A DNA stretch of 64,000 nucleotides from Gorsachius magnificus (taxonomy: Eukaryota; Chordata; Aves; Pelecaniformes; Ardeidae). Where the stretch lies: the NCBI GenBank assembly GCA_034008185.1, contig CM067086.1, positions 15,289,507 through 15,353,506 on the forward strand, read 5' to 3'. Positions within the stretch are counted from its first letter, which is position 1. Every line of letters starts with the position of its first letter. The position numbers and the translations under genes were made by a program. Of the stretch, positions 40,320 to 51,806 are shown piece after piece. The notes below the pieces were generated by a model. That model worked only from the letters and a program-made list of their open reading frames with translations. It was not told where the DNA came from and did no database searches.

Positions 40320-42140
40320 TAAAGACAGGCTCTTTGATACAGCCAAAACCAAGTTATTGGCTAGCCCAGAGTAATAATTTTATTCCCTGGCAAGGATGCT
40401 TTTGGAAACAATGGAAACTATGGGGAAAACTACTATCACTGTCCTATTCTTGACTTGCCCTCACTGAACAATATAGCATAATCTGATGCCATAAATTGCA
40501 AATGCTAACATTTCTAAACTATTCCTGAAGAAAAGGAGAAAGGTGCCTTTTGCTACTTTGTGGTGTACTTTAATTGAAAACAAATATATTTAACCTTTTA
40601 GAAAGCTTAGAAAAGTCTTGGAAAATGTATTTTTGAAGATCAGTACATCTTAAAATATTTCTACGTGAAGAAAAGGTGCTATTTCCATAAATGAAAATGT
40701 GAGTACATTTTAAAAATACTTCTACATGGAGAACAGGTGCTATTTCCATAAATTAAAAGTTTTCCATGAAATGAAAAGTTTTGTGATATGCTTTTTAAAG
40801 CGTATTACGTACTAGATAATATTAAAGCCTTGTTTATCTCAGTTACATGCTGAAGACCTATTATTGATGTTCTGAATACTAATTGCTTCCACCACATTAT
40901 CTTTGTTGTGAAGCTTCACCTCTTGATGAATGTAACCAGTCGCTGAATGCCAAATCGGCCCTATCCAGTTCAAGTCAAAGGTCTGACAACAACACAGCCA
41001 TTCCACACTCATCAAGTACATTAGCATATTGCCAACTTTATTGCTAAATGTGAACTCCTTGTAGTGCACAGATTTATCTGAAAGGAGATGGTGATACTGT
41101 AAGTAGCCCATCATTCAGTCAGCAGAAGGAGTATTTACCCAATTAGCTGGTTTGGCCTGGGATAGTGTAACACTAACTATTACCTGGAGCATTGATTTCT
41201 GTCAAGAATTATAGGACAAATTATACAAATAGGTTATTCTGGGGGGTTATACTTTAAGTTATGTGTCTAAGTGATTTACAGAGTTTAATTAAACTTAGTT
41301 ATTTCTGCTATCCATAGATCTTTTTTTACTGATACACTTAAATGGAAATCTTCTCTTTGTTCACCCAACATAACTGTGACCATCCAAATTCCATTTCTGA
41401 AATCTCAGTGTATGCCTTATCTAAATTTACTACTTTTAGCCATATTTTTCCTATGGCTTATGGGAGAGATTCACAGTACATGTGAAACATGTGAAATCAA
41501 TGGATTAGTTTTTAATAAACCTATCAAATCTGGATGTTGATAGACTTTTGAAGAGACCTAAACTCAATCTCCTTATTTTACTGCAAAGAAATAAGCATAT
41601 ACTGAAGTGTCTAATTCTACTGTGTGGTAAAAATTGAACACATTTTAATAGACCATTTATCTTCTATAAATTTGTACCAGTAAGAGTTTGTCTTGTAATA
41701 CAGGTCTTGCACTGGTCCCGAGATACATGATAAACTTGAGGCATAATGCCTCAGTTCATTCTCCAGCTATGTTATCCTTATCATAATTGAGTAAGGACCA
41801 GTGGTCTCTGTGTAATGGAAATACTAATATTTGTGATTTAAAAGATTTTTTGTTTGTTTTCTCATTCTTTCAAGACACTTATGTCTCCCTTTGCATCTTA
41901 ATATTCAGCTTAACTGAGGCTCACCTGATTTTATTTTTTTTGTGTGAAAACATTCATTTATTGAGTTGTGAAAAGCAACCCATATATGAAGCACATATCT
42001 GGAAGCCAAGACTGAACATAGGACCCTCAGAAGTTCAGTTAAGTAAGCACAGCACAGTCTGAAAGCTCATTTGAATCCACCTAAAAATGTTTTTGTATGG
42101 AAAGCTCATGAAACTGGTATTTTATGATTTCCAGTATTTT
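40320..42140. other. Non-coding DNA with one 60-bp tandem duplication
   Basis: Apart from the duplication at 40641-40761 and a 91-codon - strand frame at 40839-41114 with no recognisable motif, nothing is seen. Confidence 0.45.
40641..40761. repeat. Diverged 60-bp tandem duplication
   Basis: Two adjacent copies, 40641-40700 and 40701-40761, share GTACATYTTAAAA, TTCTACRTGRAGAA and the exact stretch AGGTGCTATTTCCATAAAT. Scattered substitutions and a 1-base length change mark it as an old local duplication. Confidence 0.8.
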
Positions 42141-42149
42141 CTGTTGCAG

Positions 42150-42203
42150 TCAAGCCAGCAATTCAGGAAAAACATCTCACGGTGTTTCCGTTTCTGGCCT
42201 CAG
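42150..42203 (+). CDS. Weak candidate exon, unidentified
   Basis: An acceptor (TTTTCTGTTGCAG) and a possible donor (TCAG|GTAGCA) bound 54 nt readable as KPAIQEKHLTVFPFLAS with split codons at both ends. The phases match candidates at 39534-39604 and 43459-43517. Another frame is also open here, so the coding frame is uncertain. Confidence 0.13.
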
Positions 42204-42209
42204 GTAGCA

Positions 42210-43340
42210 GAAGAAAATACAACACCTGTGAAAGAGATACAAAACTTTATCAGAACTTATAAAACCATTCAGTCTAGTTTTCAAATATGTTGCTGAAGTG
42301 TTTATTTCATACTTAATTGAACCAAATAATGTTTTGCTGACATTCTACAGTTTACAGGTAAACTTCAATTATCATTTGCTTATCTCTTGCTGTTCTGTAG
42401 CATAATGTTGTCTGAAATGTTTCCAGGTATTAAGCTGTATTCGTACAGCAGGTTTTTCTTAGAATTGATAAACCACCTTTGCACACTGATACCTCTGTAA
42501 AGTTACCTCTTAATCTGTGGTTCAGAATGATTATTTATGGTTGTGCAGAAAGAACTACAAGCAGAAAATGTTCACAGAAATGCATATAGAAAACCTATCA
42601 AAGTTCCCAATGTAGAAGAGCTGATAGTGGCATTTTCTGCTCAAACTTTTCAAGCAGCACTGAAATTTGCAGTGATGACAGTCATAGTAACTGAAAGTGG
42701 CCTTTACAGAACAATTATCTTCATTCCTAATTTTTTCCTACCCTATAGACAGTGTAGCAAAATGTTGAAAACAAAATATTTTAATGATATTAATATAGCC
42801 ATGGCTATTTTTAAGTGGAGTTTACTGAAAAAAAATAGTTTAGCCGTTGATTCCTAGCAAAGCAATCTACTTCTGTAGGTAATGTGCAGGTTGAAAACAA
42901 AAGCGGTTCAGACTGGACTTTTGGTGTGTTTAACCAGCATTGTTTCAGACTTGGAGTAAAACTTTATATTGGCTCAAAGACTATAGATTTGTTGCAATCT
43001 TTGCAGTTCACTGAACTTTTTTTCTGTGCATACATATTTCAAGTAAACTCTGTAGTTATAAGTATAACAAGTGACACGTTATGGACCCTGAATCGTTGCA
43101 CTGTGAAATATGCACAGAAAAAGGACAAATGAAGATATCAAGGGTCTGTTCCATTTTGCACTGAACTGTAAAATGCCACCCTTGTTGTACAGAAGATCAC
43201 TGGTTCTGAGCAGGGCTCATTGACTGCTAAGTTGTGGATAGTGTTTCACTTTCTGCAACTGTTAATATCCTGGGTTATCCAGGCATAATGACCTCTCTAT
43301 TTGTGACACATTGTTGAATTTTCTGGTTCTTTTAACTTAT
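42210..43340. other. Unassigned sequence with two moderate + strand frames
   Basis: Frames at 42537-42857 (106 codons) and 42884-43132 (82 codons) have mixed, protein-like composition but no identifiable motif and no consistent splice context. Confidence 0.35.
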
Positions 43341-43348
43341 TCAACCCC

Positions 43349-43371
43349 TTTTTTTTTTTTTTTTTTTTTTT
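43349..43371. repeat. T homopolymer
   Basis: About 23 consecutive T's, extended by CCTTTTTCT. It could be a genomic poly(A) remnant of a - strand retroposed sequence, but no such element is recognised to its left. Confidence 0.9.
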
Positions 43372-43458
43372 CCTTTTTCTATATTCATTGGAAGGCTGGA
43401 TGGATTCTGAATTGAGCTGTGGTACAGAGCTGCCTTGCTGTTGGTCAGCCAATTACAG

Positions 43459-43517
43459 TTGAAATCGGTGGTGGTGGCGCATCTGTGGATGAATATAAAC
43501 TAAAATATACAGGAAAG
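43459..43517 (+). CDS. Candidate 59-nt exon, unidentified
   Basis: An acceptor (CAATTACAG) and a donor (GGAAAG|GTACAT) bound an open frame reading EIGGGGASVDEYKLKYTGK, preceded by two bases of a split codon. A glycine-rich turn is followed by a strand-like segment. It ends on a codon boundary, which fits the candidate exon at 44011. Family unknown. Confidence 0.2.
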
Positions 43518-44010
43518 GTACATTACATCTGCAGTAGCTTTTCTGTATATAAGATAATGCGTGTATTTTGGATAACACTGGCATATCTGTAATATTGTTT
43601 GGTTTCAGTAGCTGTTAAATCTGATATAGTAAGTAATCCATGCTATAATAATCCATATTATGTTATAGCTGGCATTTGATATTTAAATTCTGGCTGCAAT
43701 TAAATTCCAATTTTATAACTAGTCACTAAATTACAACTGAATCATAATATCTTGTCTGCTAAATATTTCAAATGCTGATAAAGATTTTTCTATTTTAAGA
43801 ACATTGCTACTTCAAAACATGAGAAGAAAAAAGGGTTACATGTAGCGTACAGCATTTTGTTTTAACCTGAATGCTGCTTCTGATCTTGAAAGGATGCAAA
43901 GTGAGTGGAAGTCTGTCGTTCCATCTCAGATTAGGACCTGTGCTTATATTCCTTTTCTTCTCTTTATTTCCTACCAAAAGAGCAGTATTTACTTTCTTTT
44001 ATTTGCACAG

Positions 44011-44050
44011 GATATTCTGGATACCTCCAAGTTTACCCTGGCCCTACAGT
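44011..44050 (+). CDS. Weak candidate short exon, unidentified
   Basis: An acceptor (CTTTTATTTGCACAG) and a donor (CTACA|GTGAGT) bound about 40 nt reading DILDTSKFTLAL plus two bases. Phases agree with the candidates at 43459 and 46041. It is too short to stand alone. Confidence 0.15.
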
Positions 44051-44059
44051 GAGTAAATT

Positions 44060-45300
44060 GCATTTTTGAGGGCTGTTTTAGCTGCTTCCAGCCATAAATA
44101 GAATATGTTTGCTTATATCTGGAATGTGTCAGTTGTATAAATATTTTGCCGATCTTCAACATTGCTGTCTCTCTTTTATGTTATGTTTTCTATAACTCAC
44201 CCCCTCATAAGATCTGTAAATCTTGCCAAACTTCACTGACGTAATAGAATATTTGTTAATTTTGGAGGACATTGAAACCCAGGCCCCATGTAGTGACTAA
44301 TATGGTGGATCTAATACTCAGTACTGAAGCCTTTTCTCTTAAAATCCATGGTTTTTATCTCAGTCATTGAAATGTTCTGACATTCTATGTTAGTAAACTG
44401 AAGCCTCTATGATGTGATGAGATTATACCAGAAAAAGTATATATTAGATTTTGATGAGCATTCCATATCATCCAAGAGCCTTAAAAGAATCTGGTTATGT
44501 ACTTGCTCTCCTTCTGCGTGGCTCCTGTAAAAGCACCTGCAAATATTTATGATGTTCGCTGTAACTAGGCCTAGGCCATCACAGAAGGATCAAGGGGAAA
44601 GGTCTCTTAATAGATTATACCTATTAACTTGTTCAGCATGAGATCATTTGCTAAGATGGGTATGTTTCCAATGGCATAGCTCTGAGGGACACTCTGCCTT
44701 TTATGCCTGGACTTCACAGAAAAGAAATGACTGCATAGGACAGGGTGAATGTTTTACTAGACCATTTGGCACATTGATTTTTATTTTTATGGATATGTAG
44801 ATCAAATTGAAATAACCTAAAGGGGCTGATGTGATACCCTGGGACTGTTAGAGATGTCAAGATTCATAGTAAGTCTATATATTTTGACTTCTTGGTACTC
44901 CCTGTACAAAAATAGCATGGGGTATCATTGAGATCTGTCACTTGCTGACACCGAGGGGAAAAATAACCCCTACCTCCGCTAGACATTCTCAAGACATGTC
45001 CCAGACAAATAAGATTGTATACTGAACCTAGGTTTGGTTTATTTACATTTAAAGCAAGTTATGCAAGTCAGACACGTGTGCTCCTGGCTGGCTGATACGT
45101 CCTTAAGCAATTGTCCATATATTGGCATGCGAAGGATTCTTTCTTGCCTGATACAGGATGCTACTTCAGAAATGCATTTTTGTAAACACCCTGAAACTAC
45201 AGAACAGGAGCAGCTTCTATTTCAAGACTTTATAAAATCACATCTATTTAAGCAACTTCTGTTCAGGTGTCACATTAAAAATAAACTATTTAGACCACTA
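44060..45300. other. Non-coding DNA, nothing recognised
   Basis: Unique sequence up to the CR1. A 107-codon frame at 45034-45357 runs into the CR1 and has no recognisable motif. Confidence 0.45.
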
Positions 45301-45310
45301 TACAACATCA

Positions 45311-45773
45311 ATTCTAGGGCCAGTTTTGTTCAATATATTTATCAATGGTCTGGATGAAGGAGTTGAATGCACCATTAGCAAGTTTGCTGATGATACCAAA
45401 CTGGGAGGTGCTGTTGACTCTCTTGAGGGACAAGTTGCCTTGAAGAGGGACCTAGATAGATTGGAGCATTAAGCTGAATTAATAGGATGAAATTTAACAA
45501 GTTGAAATACTGGATTCTGCACCTAGCATGGAGTAACACCGAGCACAGGCATAAACTGGCAGAGGAGTGGCTGGACGGCAGCCCTGCAGAAAAGGATCTA
45601 AGGAGCAGGCTTCCTAGAGAGGTGGTCAATGCCCCAAGGCTGTCAGTGTTTAAGGGGCATTTGGACAATGCCCTTAATAGCATGCTTTAACTTTCGGTCA
45701 GCCCTGAAATGGTCAGGCAGTTGGACTAGATGATCATTGTTAGGTCCCTTCCAACTGACGTATTCTATTCTAA
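45311..45773 (+). mobile_element. CR1 LINE fragment with internal deletion
   Basis: The left part encodes the CR1 reverse transcriptase around the catalytic aspartate motif: [15 protein letters not shown], then FADDTKLGG, in the usual order and spacing. It continues through the KFNK/CR1 C-terminal region, then jumps near 45600 directly to 3' UTR sequence (AGGCTTCCTAGAGAGGTGG), leaving out the end of the ORF and part of the UTR. It ends with GGTCCCTTCCAACTGACGTA and TATTCTATTC. Stops and frame changes make it inactive. Confidence 0.95.
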
Positions 45774-46040
45774 AGTCGAAAGAAAAAGTGTTTTCAGAAA
45801 TCTCTCTTTCTTAATGAATGTGGTTTGGGTTCAAATGCTGTTAAACATAAGTGGGAAATGTAATAATTGGGAACCCGATTTAATGATTCCAATGTCCTTG
45901 GTATCATATAGAGCTAGAAAACTGTTCTGGTTGAGGTAGCTTTTCTGATTTATTTTGCTTTACTATAAAAATAAATTCATTCCTTTTCACTTCAAAAAGT
46001 CTTAACGCATGACTCATTTCCCATTCCTTTTATCCAATAG

Positions 46041-46110
46041 AATAAGCTGCAGAGGACTTGTTATTTCTTTTCCACATCTTTATTTACTGCGTTATATTCG
46101 TATTCATGGT
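46041..46110 (+). CDS. Weak candidate exon, unidentified
   Basis: An acceptor (CTTTTATCCAATAG) and a strong donor (GGT|GTAAGT) frame 70 nt. One open frame reads ISCRGLVISFPHLYLLRY then IRIHG, joining in phase to the candidate at 44011 and to the better exon at 51507. Other frames are also open, so the coding status is doubtful. Confidence 0.15.
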
Positions 46111-46119
46111 GTAAGTTTC

Positions 46120-46650
46120 AGAAATCAAGTGTTTTCCTTGTGAAATCATGTTATTTGAAGTGTAAATGCCATTTTCTCTGCTAATTTATTTTTGTGTTTT
46201 GGTAAAATGAGATATAACTCTGAATTACTCATTTTGTAACAGGGACAAAAGCAGCATCCATGAACAGTGGGTTTAGGAAATAATGGCTCCATCTACTGTA
46301 AAGCATGGCATTATATCTGCATTTACTGAATGCTGGATTTTTGGGGTTTTTTTTAGTGTGCTGCTTTTTCTATATGAAACTTTCAATGATTGATGCTTGC
46401 TGTTTTGATGCTGTGATATTACTGTCCTATTTCCTGTTCATGTTGTTTCTATAATTTTTTTCTATTTAGTGAATAGAAACATATACTGTATTTTATTAAA
46501 ACCTTTTTTGAATTAATGGAACCAGTTTATGATCTTACTTGTAAAGTTTGATTTTTGTTTCATTTTTAAGGCTTTGTTTCTTGAATTGTAGTACACAACT
46601 TGTTTCAATTATGTAGTAAAAATAGATCGTATTCTTTAATCAGTACGGTA
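46120..46650. other. AT-rich non-coding DNA
   Basis: Unique T-rich sequence up to the LTR insertion site. No exon or repeat signal. Confidence 0.55.
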
Positions 46651-46651
46651 A

Positions 46652-46656
46652 CCTGT
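46652..46656. repeat. Left target-site duplication of the LTR
   Basis: CCTGT here pairs with CCCGT at 47256-47260. The single difference is what C-to-T decay of a CpG would give. Confidence 0.6.
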
Positions 46657-47255
46657 TGTTGTGGTTTAACCTTAGCCAGCAACTCAGCATCACCCAGCCA
46701 CTCACTCACCCTCTGCCTCCCCAGTGGAATGGGAGAGAGAATCGGAAGGGCAAAAGTAAAACTCATGGGTTGAGATAAAGGCAGTTAAATAAATGAAATA
46801 AAATAAATATATAATAATGATAATAATTATTATAATGATGATAATAAATTGTAGTGAAAAGGAAAACAACCAAAAAAATGAAAAAAGAACAAAACCAGAA
46901 AAAAAAGTGATGCAACTGCTTACTACTTGCCAACTGATGCCCAGCCTCTCCCCCAGCCGTGATTGCTGCCCCCATGACCAACTCCCCCCAGTTTATATAC
47001 TGGGCATGACATCATATAGTATGGCATAGACCTTTGGGCAGTTGGTGTCAGCTGTCCTGGCTGTGCCCCCTCCCAGCTTCTTGTGCCCCTGGCAGAGCAT
47101 GGGAAGCTGAAAAGTCCTCAACTAGTGTAAACTCTACTTAGCAACAACTAAAGCATCAGTGTGTTATCAACACTATTCTCATACTAAATCCAAATCACAG
47201 CACTATGCCAGCTACTGGGAAGAAAATTAACTCTATCCCAGTGTAAACCAAGACA
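46657..47255 (-). mobile_element. Solo LTR of an avian endogenous retrovirus (ERVL-type)
   Basis: The element starts TGTTGTGGTTTAACC and ends ACCAAGACA on the + strand, with TG...CA termini. Read on the - strand it has the landmarks of a common bird LTR family: TGGGATAGAGTTAATTTTCT near the start, GGACAGCTGACACCAACTG, a TATATAAA promoter box, TTTATCTCAACCCATGAGTT near the polyadenylation region and GGTTAAACCACAACA at the end. Flanks CCTGT and CCCGT form a 5-bp target duplication with one mismatch. No internal retroviral sequence adjoins either side, so this is a solo LTR left by recombination. An A/T-rich ATA-ATAAT tract at 46790-46850 is an internal expansion. Confidence 0.92.
46992..46999 (-). 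promoter_or_regulatory. TATA box of the LTR
   Basis: TATATAAA on the - strand lies inside the LTR at the usual U3 promoter position. If still used, it would drive transcription towards lower coordinates. Confidence 0.5.
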
Positions 47256-47260
47256 CCCGT
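47256..47260. repeat. Right target-site duplication of the LTR
   Basis: CCCGT, the partner of CCTGT at 46652-46656. A 5-bp duplication is the length usual for ERVL-type insertions. Confidence 0.6.
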
Positions 47261-47269
47261 GATAACTAG

Positions 47270-49560
47270 AAGTCAGTGTTTAGAAGTGAGGCAACTCTAA
47301 AAGAAGTCTAAAGAACAATCTATCTAAAATGAGCTGTGTGCTTCACTGCTCTTACATAAATTTGTTAACGGAGGCTTAAAACACATTCTGGGATAAATAA
47401 TAAAATATGTTAGTAACGTATCAAGCTTGAGCTTATGGGTTAATTTCTGACAAGAATGAAATACAGCTAATTTGTTTAAAAAAAAAAAAATTTAGTAAAT
47501 AGTGAAATGTTCTTTGATTAAAGAAGTTAGAGGCATCCTATTTTTATTGCAACTCATGCAACACCTTTGTGCAAAATTAATGTGCTGTCGGGAAAATTTT
47601 AAAATACAGTCCTCTGATGTTGTTATGGATGAATCCCAATGAGTCTTAATAAAATCCTCTGTCAAAGCAGGTGTCCTAAAAACTAGCATTGAATAACAAC
47701 ATGTTTTTTTTCTCTTCAGGTCTAAGCAGAAATGCCAAATTTAGAAACACCCTTGCCCTTGGTGAAGTAGAAAATTAATTGCAACAGAATTTTTTCAAAA
47801 TAATATTGACTTACTGTTTAGTAACACAGATTGTTAATTAAAACAAAATATATTTTCCTGGAAAAATATATTGCTGAGAGGCTCCTTTCTAGTAACTTTG
47901 GTCAGATCAAGTATTTGAATGACGACAAAACTCTGGATGGTGTGAGGGCAATGGTCTTCATTGCACAGTGGTGGGAGGGGAACTGCTCTTCATGTATGTT
48001 TGTTATGGCCAGGGATCTCTGTCAGCAGCTTGTCTGAAGTCTGATGTTTTGTAGGTCAGCTGATTTGTACCAGTTACTGTCAGGAATCCATGGGCAGCAA
48101 TGGAAGGGTGGTAGAGTACTCGTGGAAATGTGGTTTTATCCCTAGCAGCCTTGTGCTCTTCAAATAAATAAATAAGAGATGGTTTTGCCTTAGCATACCA
48201 GTGGGATATATCCAGTGATTGCTCCCTATGATGATTCTTTAAATTGTACCTTTTTCTGAGCTTTTGAACACTTTGAGAACATTCACAGAATTGTTGGGAA
48301 CACCTGAAGTGTTATATACTGTTAACCTTGGGAAAGTTGCAGAGGACCACTGTCCAGTAGGGAGTCAATACCAGACACTCCTCTAGCATCAACCTTCTTT
48401 TCTCATCCCTTCATCTGGGCATTAGATCAGATTCTATTACTCACACAAATCCAACGGTTTGATGAAATGGAGGCTGTTTCCATTGCTTTGTCTGTTATCT
48501 TGAATTACACTAGAATAATTCAAATCACCATTAAATAAAAATACAGTTGTCAGTTGTACTATTCCATATTTAATTACGCATACTGATTGTTATTTACTGG
48601 AATATAAAAATTACTGTAGTTTGTATATTATGAGGAGAGAGGTTTTTTAAAGTTTCTGAGACATAATAACACTGTTCAGTTCTATCCTGTATTTCTTCTT
48701 ATCAGGAAAAAATGCTAGTAGTAGATATGTGTGCAAAATTGTATATTTCTCTCTATACCCTATCACATTCACTTTATCTGTAGTGTCATGTTATTTTTAA
48801 GTTGCAACATATGTAGGGCAACAAAAACTGACATAAAGGAAAGTAGCATAATACAATGTAATGATATGTGACACATCATTCAGAGAGAGAAGGAAACTCA
48901 CTTTCTTGGAATTAATACCTACGACTTACTGTGTTTGCTATTAGCACACTCTCCCCTCTGCAATCAAGGTGTGGTTTACTTTATTATCTCAGAGAGTACT
49001 AGCTTGTTCTGAAAAAACATTAAAATCGTCAAGTATTTTTTTTTTGTTGATTCATAACTCAATCCTGATATTGCTTTCCTGTTTCCCAAACCATTCTTAT
49101 GCAGAAACAACAAATTAATCTTGATATTTTTCCCTTACATTTTTAGTTAATAGAGTAATGTTTAATGATATCCATATTTGTGATAGATCACTCTTAATTA
49201 TGATATGTACTCTTATTTATGTAAACCTTATGGATAACTTAAATAAAAGTATGTCAATAAAAACTGTAAGTCAATTAAAGTATAAGTAAATTAAAAACCT
49301 ACAAGTAAATGAAAGTGTAACTCAATTATCAAGTCTAGAAAGTAAGCAAGATAAACTAATAGTGCTCTTTAACATCCTCTGACTTTTGAACATATATTTC
49401 ACAGTAGATTTCAGCATGCACGGAAAGCAAAATGTATGCTAGACACAGTTGGAACAAATTCCAGACTAGAAATAAAACTTTCCAAAGTATTGTATTTGCT
49501 TAAGGGTAGAACTAGCTGGGAAATTATTTTTCTTGTTCTGGGAAGGCTTGAGGCTTTCGT
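47270..49560. other. Non-coding DNA, nothing recognised
   Basis: AT-rich unique sequence with an A-run at 47479-47491 and a degenerate tandem array at 49240-49332. No exon signal. Confidence 0.5.
49240..49332. repeat. Degenerate tandem array, unit near GTAAGTCAATTAAA
   Basis: Variants of a 14-20 bp unit (GTCAATAAAAACT, GTAAGTCAATTAAAGTA, TAAGTAAATTAAAAACC, AAGTAAATGAAAGT, GTAACTCAATTA) follow one another. Confidence 0.55.
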
Positions 49561-49745
49561 CACATTCTGCAAGGAGAGGGTTTTTTTGTTTCTTCACTTT
49601 CCTGAAGAAGAGAGGTTCCCCGGAATACCCGCAGAAGCTGTTTGACTTAAAGAAAGTGCAGACCTGTAGTCCTTGAGTGGAAGCAAGCAGAGGCAGGGAT
49701 GTCCACACCAACTCCCATGCTGCCTGGCATCCTGGCACAAGTGTA
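49560..49745. promoter_or_regulatory. Possible promoter or 5' untranslated region of the + strand gene
   Basis: This patch is visibly richer in G and C than its surroundings, lies just upstream of the strong-Kozak start exon and carries short frames on both strands. It has no TATA box or CpG island. The role is inferred from position only. Confidence 0.15.
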
Positions 49746-49877
49746 AACCACAGTGAACTGGATTTGAGTACACAGATGGGTAATGACCATCATTTTACTG
49801 TGTTAATTTTAAGGTAGGTCAGTTCTCTGTATTCATTGCATGTCTGCCAAATGCTTTCTTCTGGCACAGAAGCAGCG

Positions 49878-49901
49878 ATGGCATGGGCTCAGGCAGAAGA
49901 G
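49878..49901 (+). CDS. Candidate start exon of unidentified small gene
   Basis: The ATG stands in a strong Kozak setting (GCAGCGATGG), seven bases after a good acceptor (CTTTCTTCTGGCACAG at 49854-49869), so an untranslated exon would precede it. The frame reads MAWAQAEE to a possible donor (GAG|GTGACA) and ends on a codon boundary, which fits the exon at 51507. A stronger donor lies downstream (GCACTG|GTAAGT near 49953), but in that version the frame meets a TAG first and the exon would be non-coding. The start is therefore attractive but unproven. Confidence 0.25.
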
Positions 49902-51506
49902 GTGACAAGTGAGAGAGAAGGAAACCAGAATCCCTTTTCCTAGCAGCACTGGTAAGTAAAGTGAGCATGAAGCGTGTGTAGAAGACGACTCTGTTATTGA
50001 AAGGAATGGAATCTTAGCTCATTGTTCATGCAGCCAAGTCTGAAAAATATACCAGAAATTTAAGTTAATGTATTACCTCAGAATTAAGATGTAGATGGAA
50101 CTATGAAGCAGGAGAGGAAAGTTTCATAATGTATTGTCACTACATGTTGATAAACAGTAGGAGAGTTAGTATTATTGATTGGTGAAGAATTTTTTTCCTC
50201 AAGGAATAAAAGCACCCCACGGTTTGTTGTACTCTTGCTGTTGAAGGGATTTATTTTAAAGTAAAATATAAGTGGTCCTAAGTTGAAAATACCTACACTC
50301 ATGGGAAAAGTCTGATGGAAGGCTAAAGAAAAAGTGATGCAACTGAAGCTAAAAGCTGAGCTGGGAATGTTTAGTAAAATTCAAAATCAAAACAACAAAA
50401 TATTTTAATATTATAAAGTATTCTTAAAATATGAGCAAAAAAAGTCTTCTCAGAACTTGAGGGTAGGTTTCAGTTTTGGTGTTCTGCTTTCCACTTGATC
50501 TTAGAAGTTTCACTGAATCTGTGGGATGTCCATGCAGAATTGGCTTTGGAAAATATGCCCAAGTGCTTAAATACTGCAGTATTGTAGCACTGTTGTACCT
50601 GTCTTATGAAATTGCTTAATGTTTATTCACTGATGAGAGATGGAACAGAAAAAGATGGCTTTTTTCTTGTACTTGTGACACACTTATTGAATTCAATTTG
50701 TTAGTGTTAGCTGTCAAAATACTTGAATAGCTCCTATTTTTGGTCTAGTATAGTGTAGTTAATACCTATATATTTTCCATATAAAGGAAGATTCTGCACA
50801 TTCCATCGTGTGGGCAGTGGACTGACTAGTGCTTGAATCGAAGTAGCACCTGAGGAACTGCCTTTCATAGACTGAGATAAAGAAATAAAACTGATCATGC
50901 TACCATGGTACAAGATCTGGGGATTATAAGGTTAAGTAGCTGAGATGTTAATGTCTCAAATTCAACAGAATGTAATTGTTGAGTTGTCATTATTTTTTAT
51001 TTGGGGCATTTCACCATGTAAGCAAGGATCAAAAGTATTAAGGCAGCAACCGACTTTGTTAATGAATTAAAGCAGTAACATTTTTTGGTTTCAAAACCAC
51101 GAGGAAGGCTTTTTCTGTATGTGAAGTGTCTTGACTTCAGAATACGCTGTTTTAAGTTCTTTTAATATACGATATTAAAATGCCTACCTAATGTCACTTT
51201 TAATTAATTACCTAAAAAGAGGGATACAAAATTTTGTTTCTTCCTATTTATAAGAATTTTCATTCTGAGAGCTGTGGGTCTTTATTCTTAAACTGATATA
51301 TAATGGTCAAACGTTTTACATGGTTTTCACTTTAGTGCATATGAAAAGGCCACTGTAACACTGACTTTGAAAACTTTGTGAAATACAAAGTTATTTACAT
51401 GCAGCAACTCTTGTGACATCGTTCTTGGTGTTTAGACCGTTGTGATTCTGCTGATGTAGCTGATGTTTTTTCTTCATTATTCCTCTGCCTTTGTCCTTTC
51501 CTACAG

Positions 51507-51665
51507 GCTTACCCTGAGTTTGTCCTGACCTACCTAGAGGAACTAAATGAAAGAGAGGAGGTGACCCAGACAGAAAACCGCATTCACCATGGGGCCTGGT
51601 CTGCAGCTCATCAGGAGATAGACAGCAGCTCAGCAGAAGAGGTCACAGTATTAAGCCAGAGGCAG
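51507..51665 (+). CDS. Coding exon of unidentified gene
   Basis: This is one of the two best exon calls in the window. A textbook acceptor (TTTGTCCTTTCCTACAG) and a donor (AGGCAG|GTCAGA) frame exactly 53 codons, open in one frame only; the other two frames meet stops within a few codons. The product starts AYPEFVLTYLEELNEREE and ends EEVTVLSQRQ. It is acidic and glutamate-rich, with a likely amphipathic helix at the start and a Ser-rich loop. Composition is clearly richer in G and C than the flanking intron. It starts and ends on codon boundaries. It joins directly to the exon at 52131. I do not recognise the family. Confidence 0.5.
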
Positions 51666-51736
51666 GTCAGAGACAGTCCTTTCAAAAACACATTTTGAAA
51701 AGAGAAATATCAGTGTGGAAGTCAACTTACTTCCTT

Positions 51737-51806
51737 AAATAACCTAATTTGATTTCTTAATTTTATAAAAATAACCAACCTCATTTGCTTTCTTAATTTA
51801 ATAAGG
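51737..51806. repeat. Diverged tandem duplication of about 40 bp
   Basis: Two neighbouring copies share the order AAATAACC...ATTTG..TTCTTAATTT. They lie in the intron between the exons at 51507 and 52131. Confidence 0.6.

Noticed and set aside
39792..40352. 186-codon - strand frame as one intact protein
   Set aside because: More than half is CR1 3' UTR read in antisense. Only the splice-bounded part at 40094-40306 was kept as a weak exon.
42537..43132. Two successive + strand frames of 106 and 82 codons
   Set aside because: The composition is protein-like, but there are no matching splice sites, no shared phase with neighbouring candidates and no recognisable domain.
43640..43668. Small hairpin (GCTATAA...TTATAGC) as a microRNA precursor
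   Set aside because: The stem is only about 7 bp, far too short for a pre-miRNA.
46763..46981. 72-codon - strand frame rich in H, Y and N
   Set aside because: It lies in the LTR's AT microsatellite, and the composition reflects the simple repeat.
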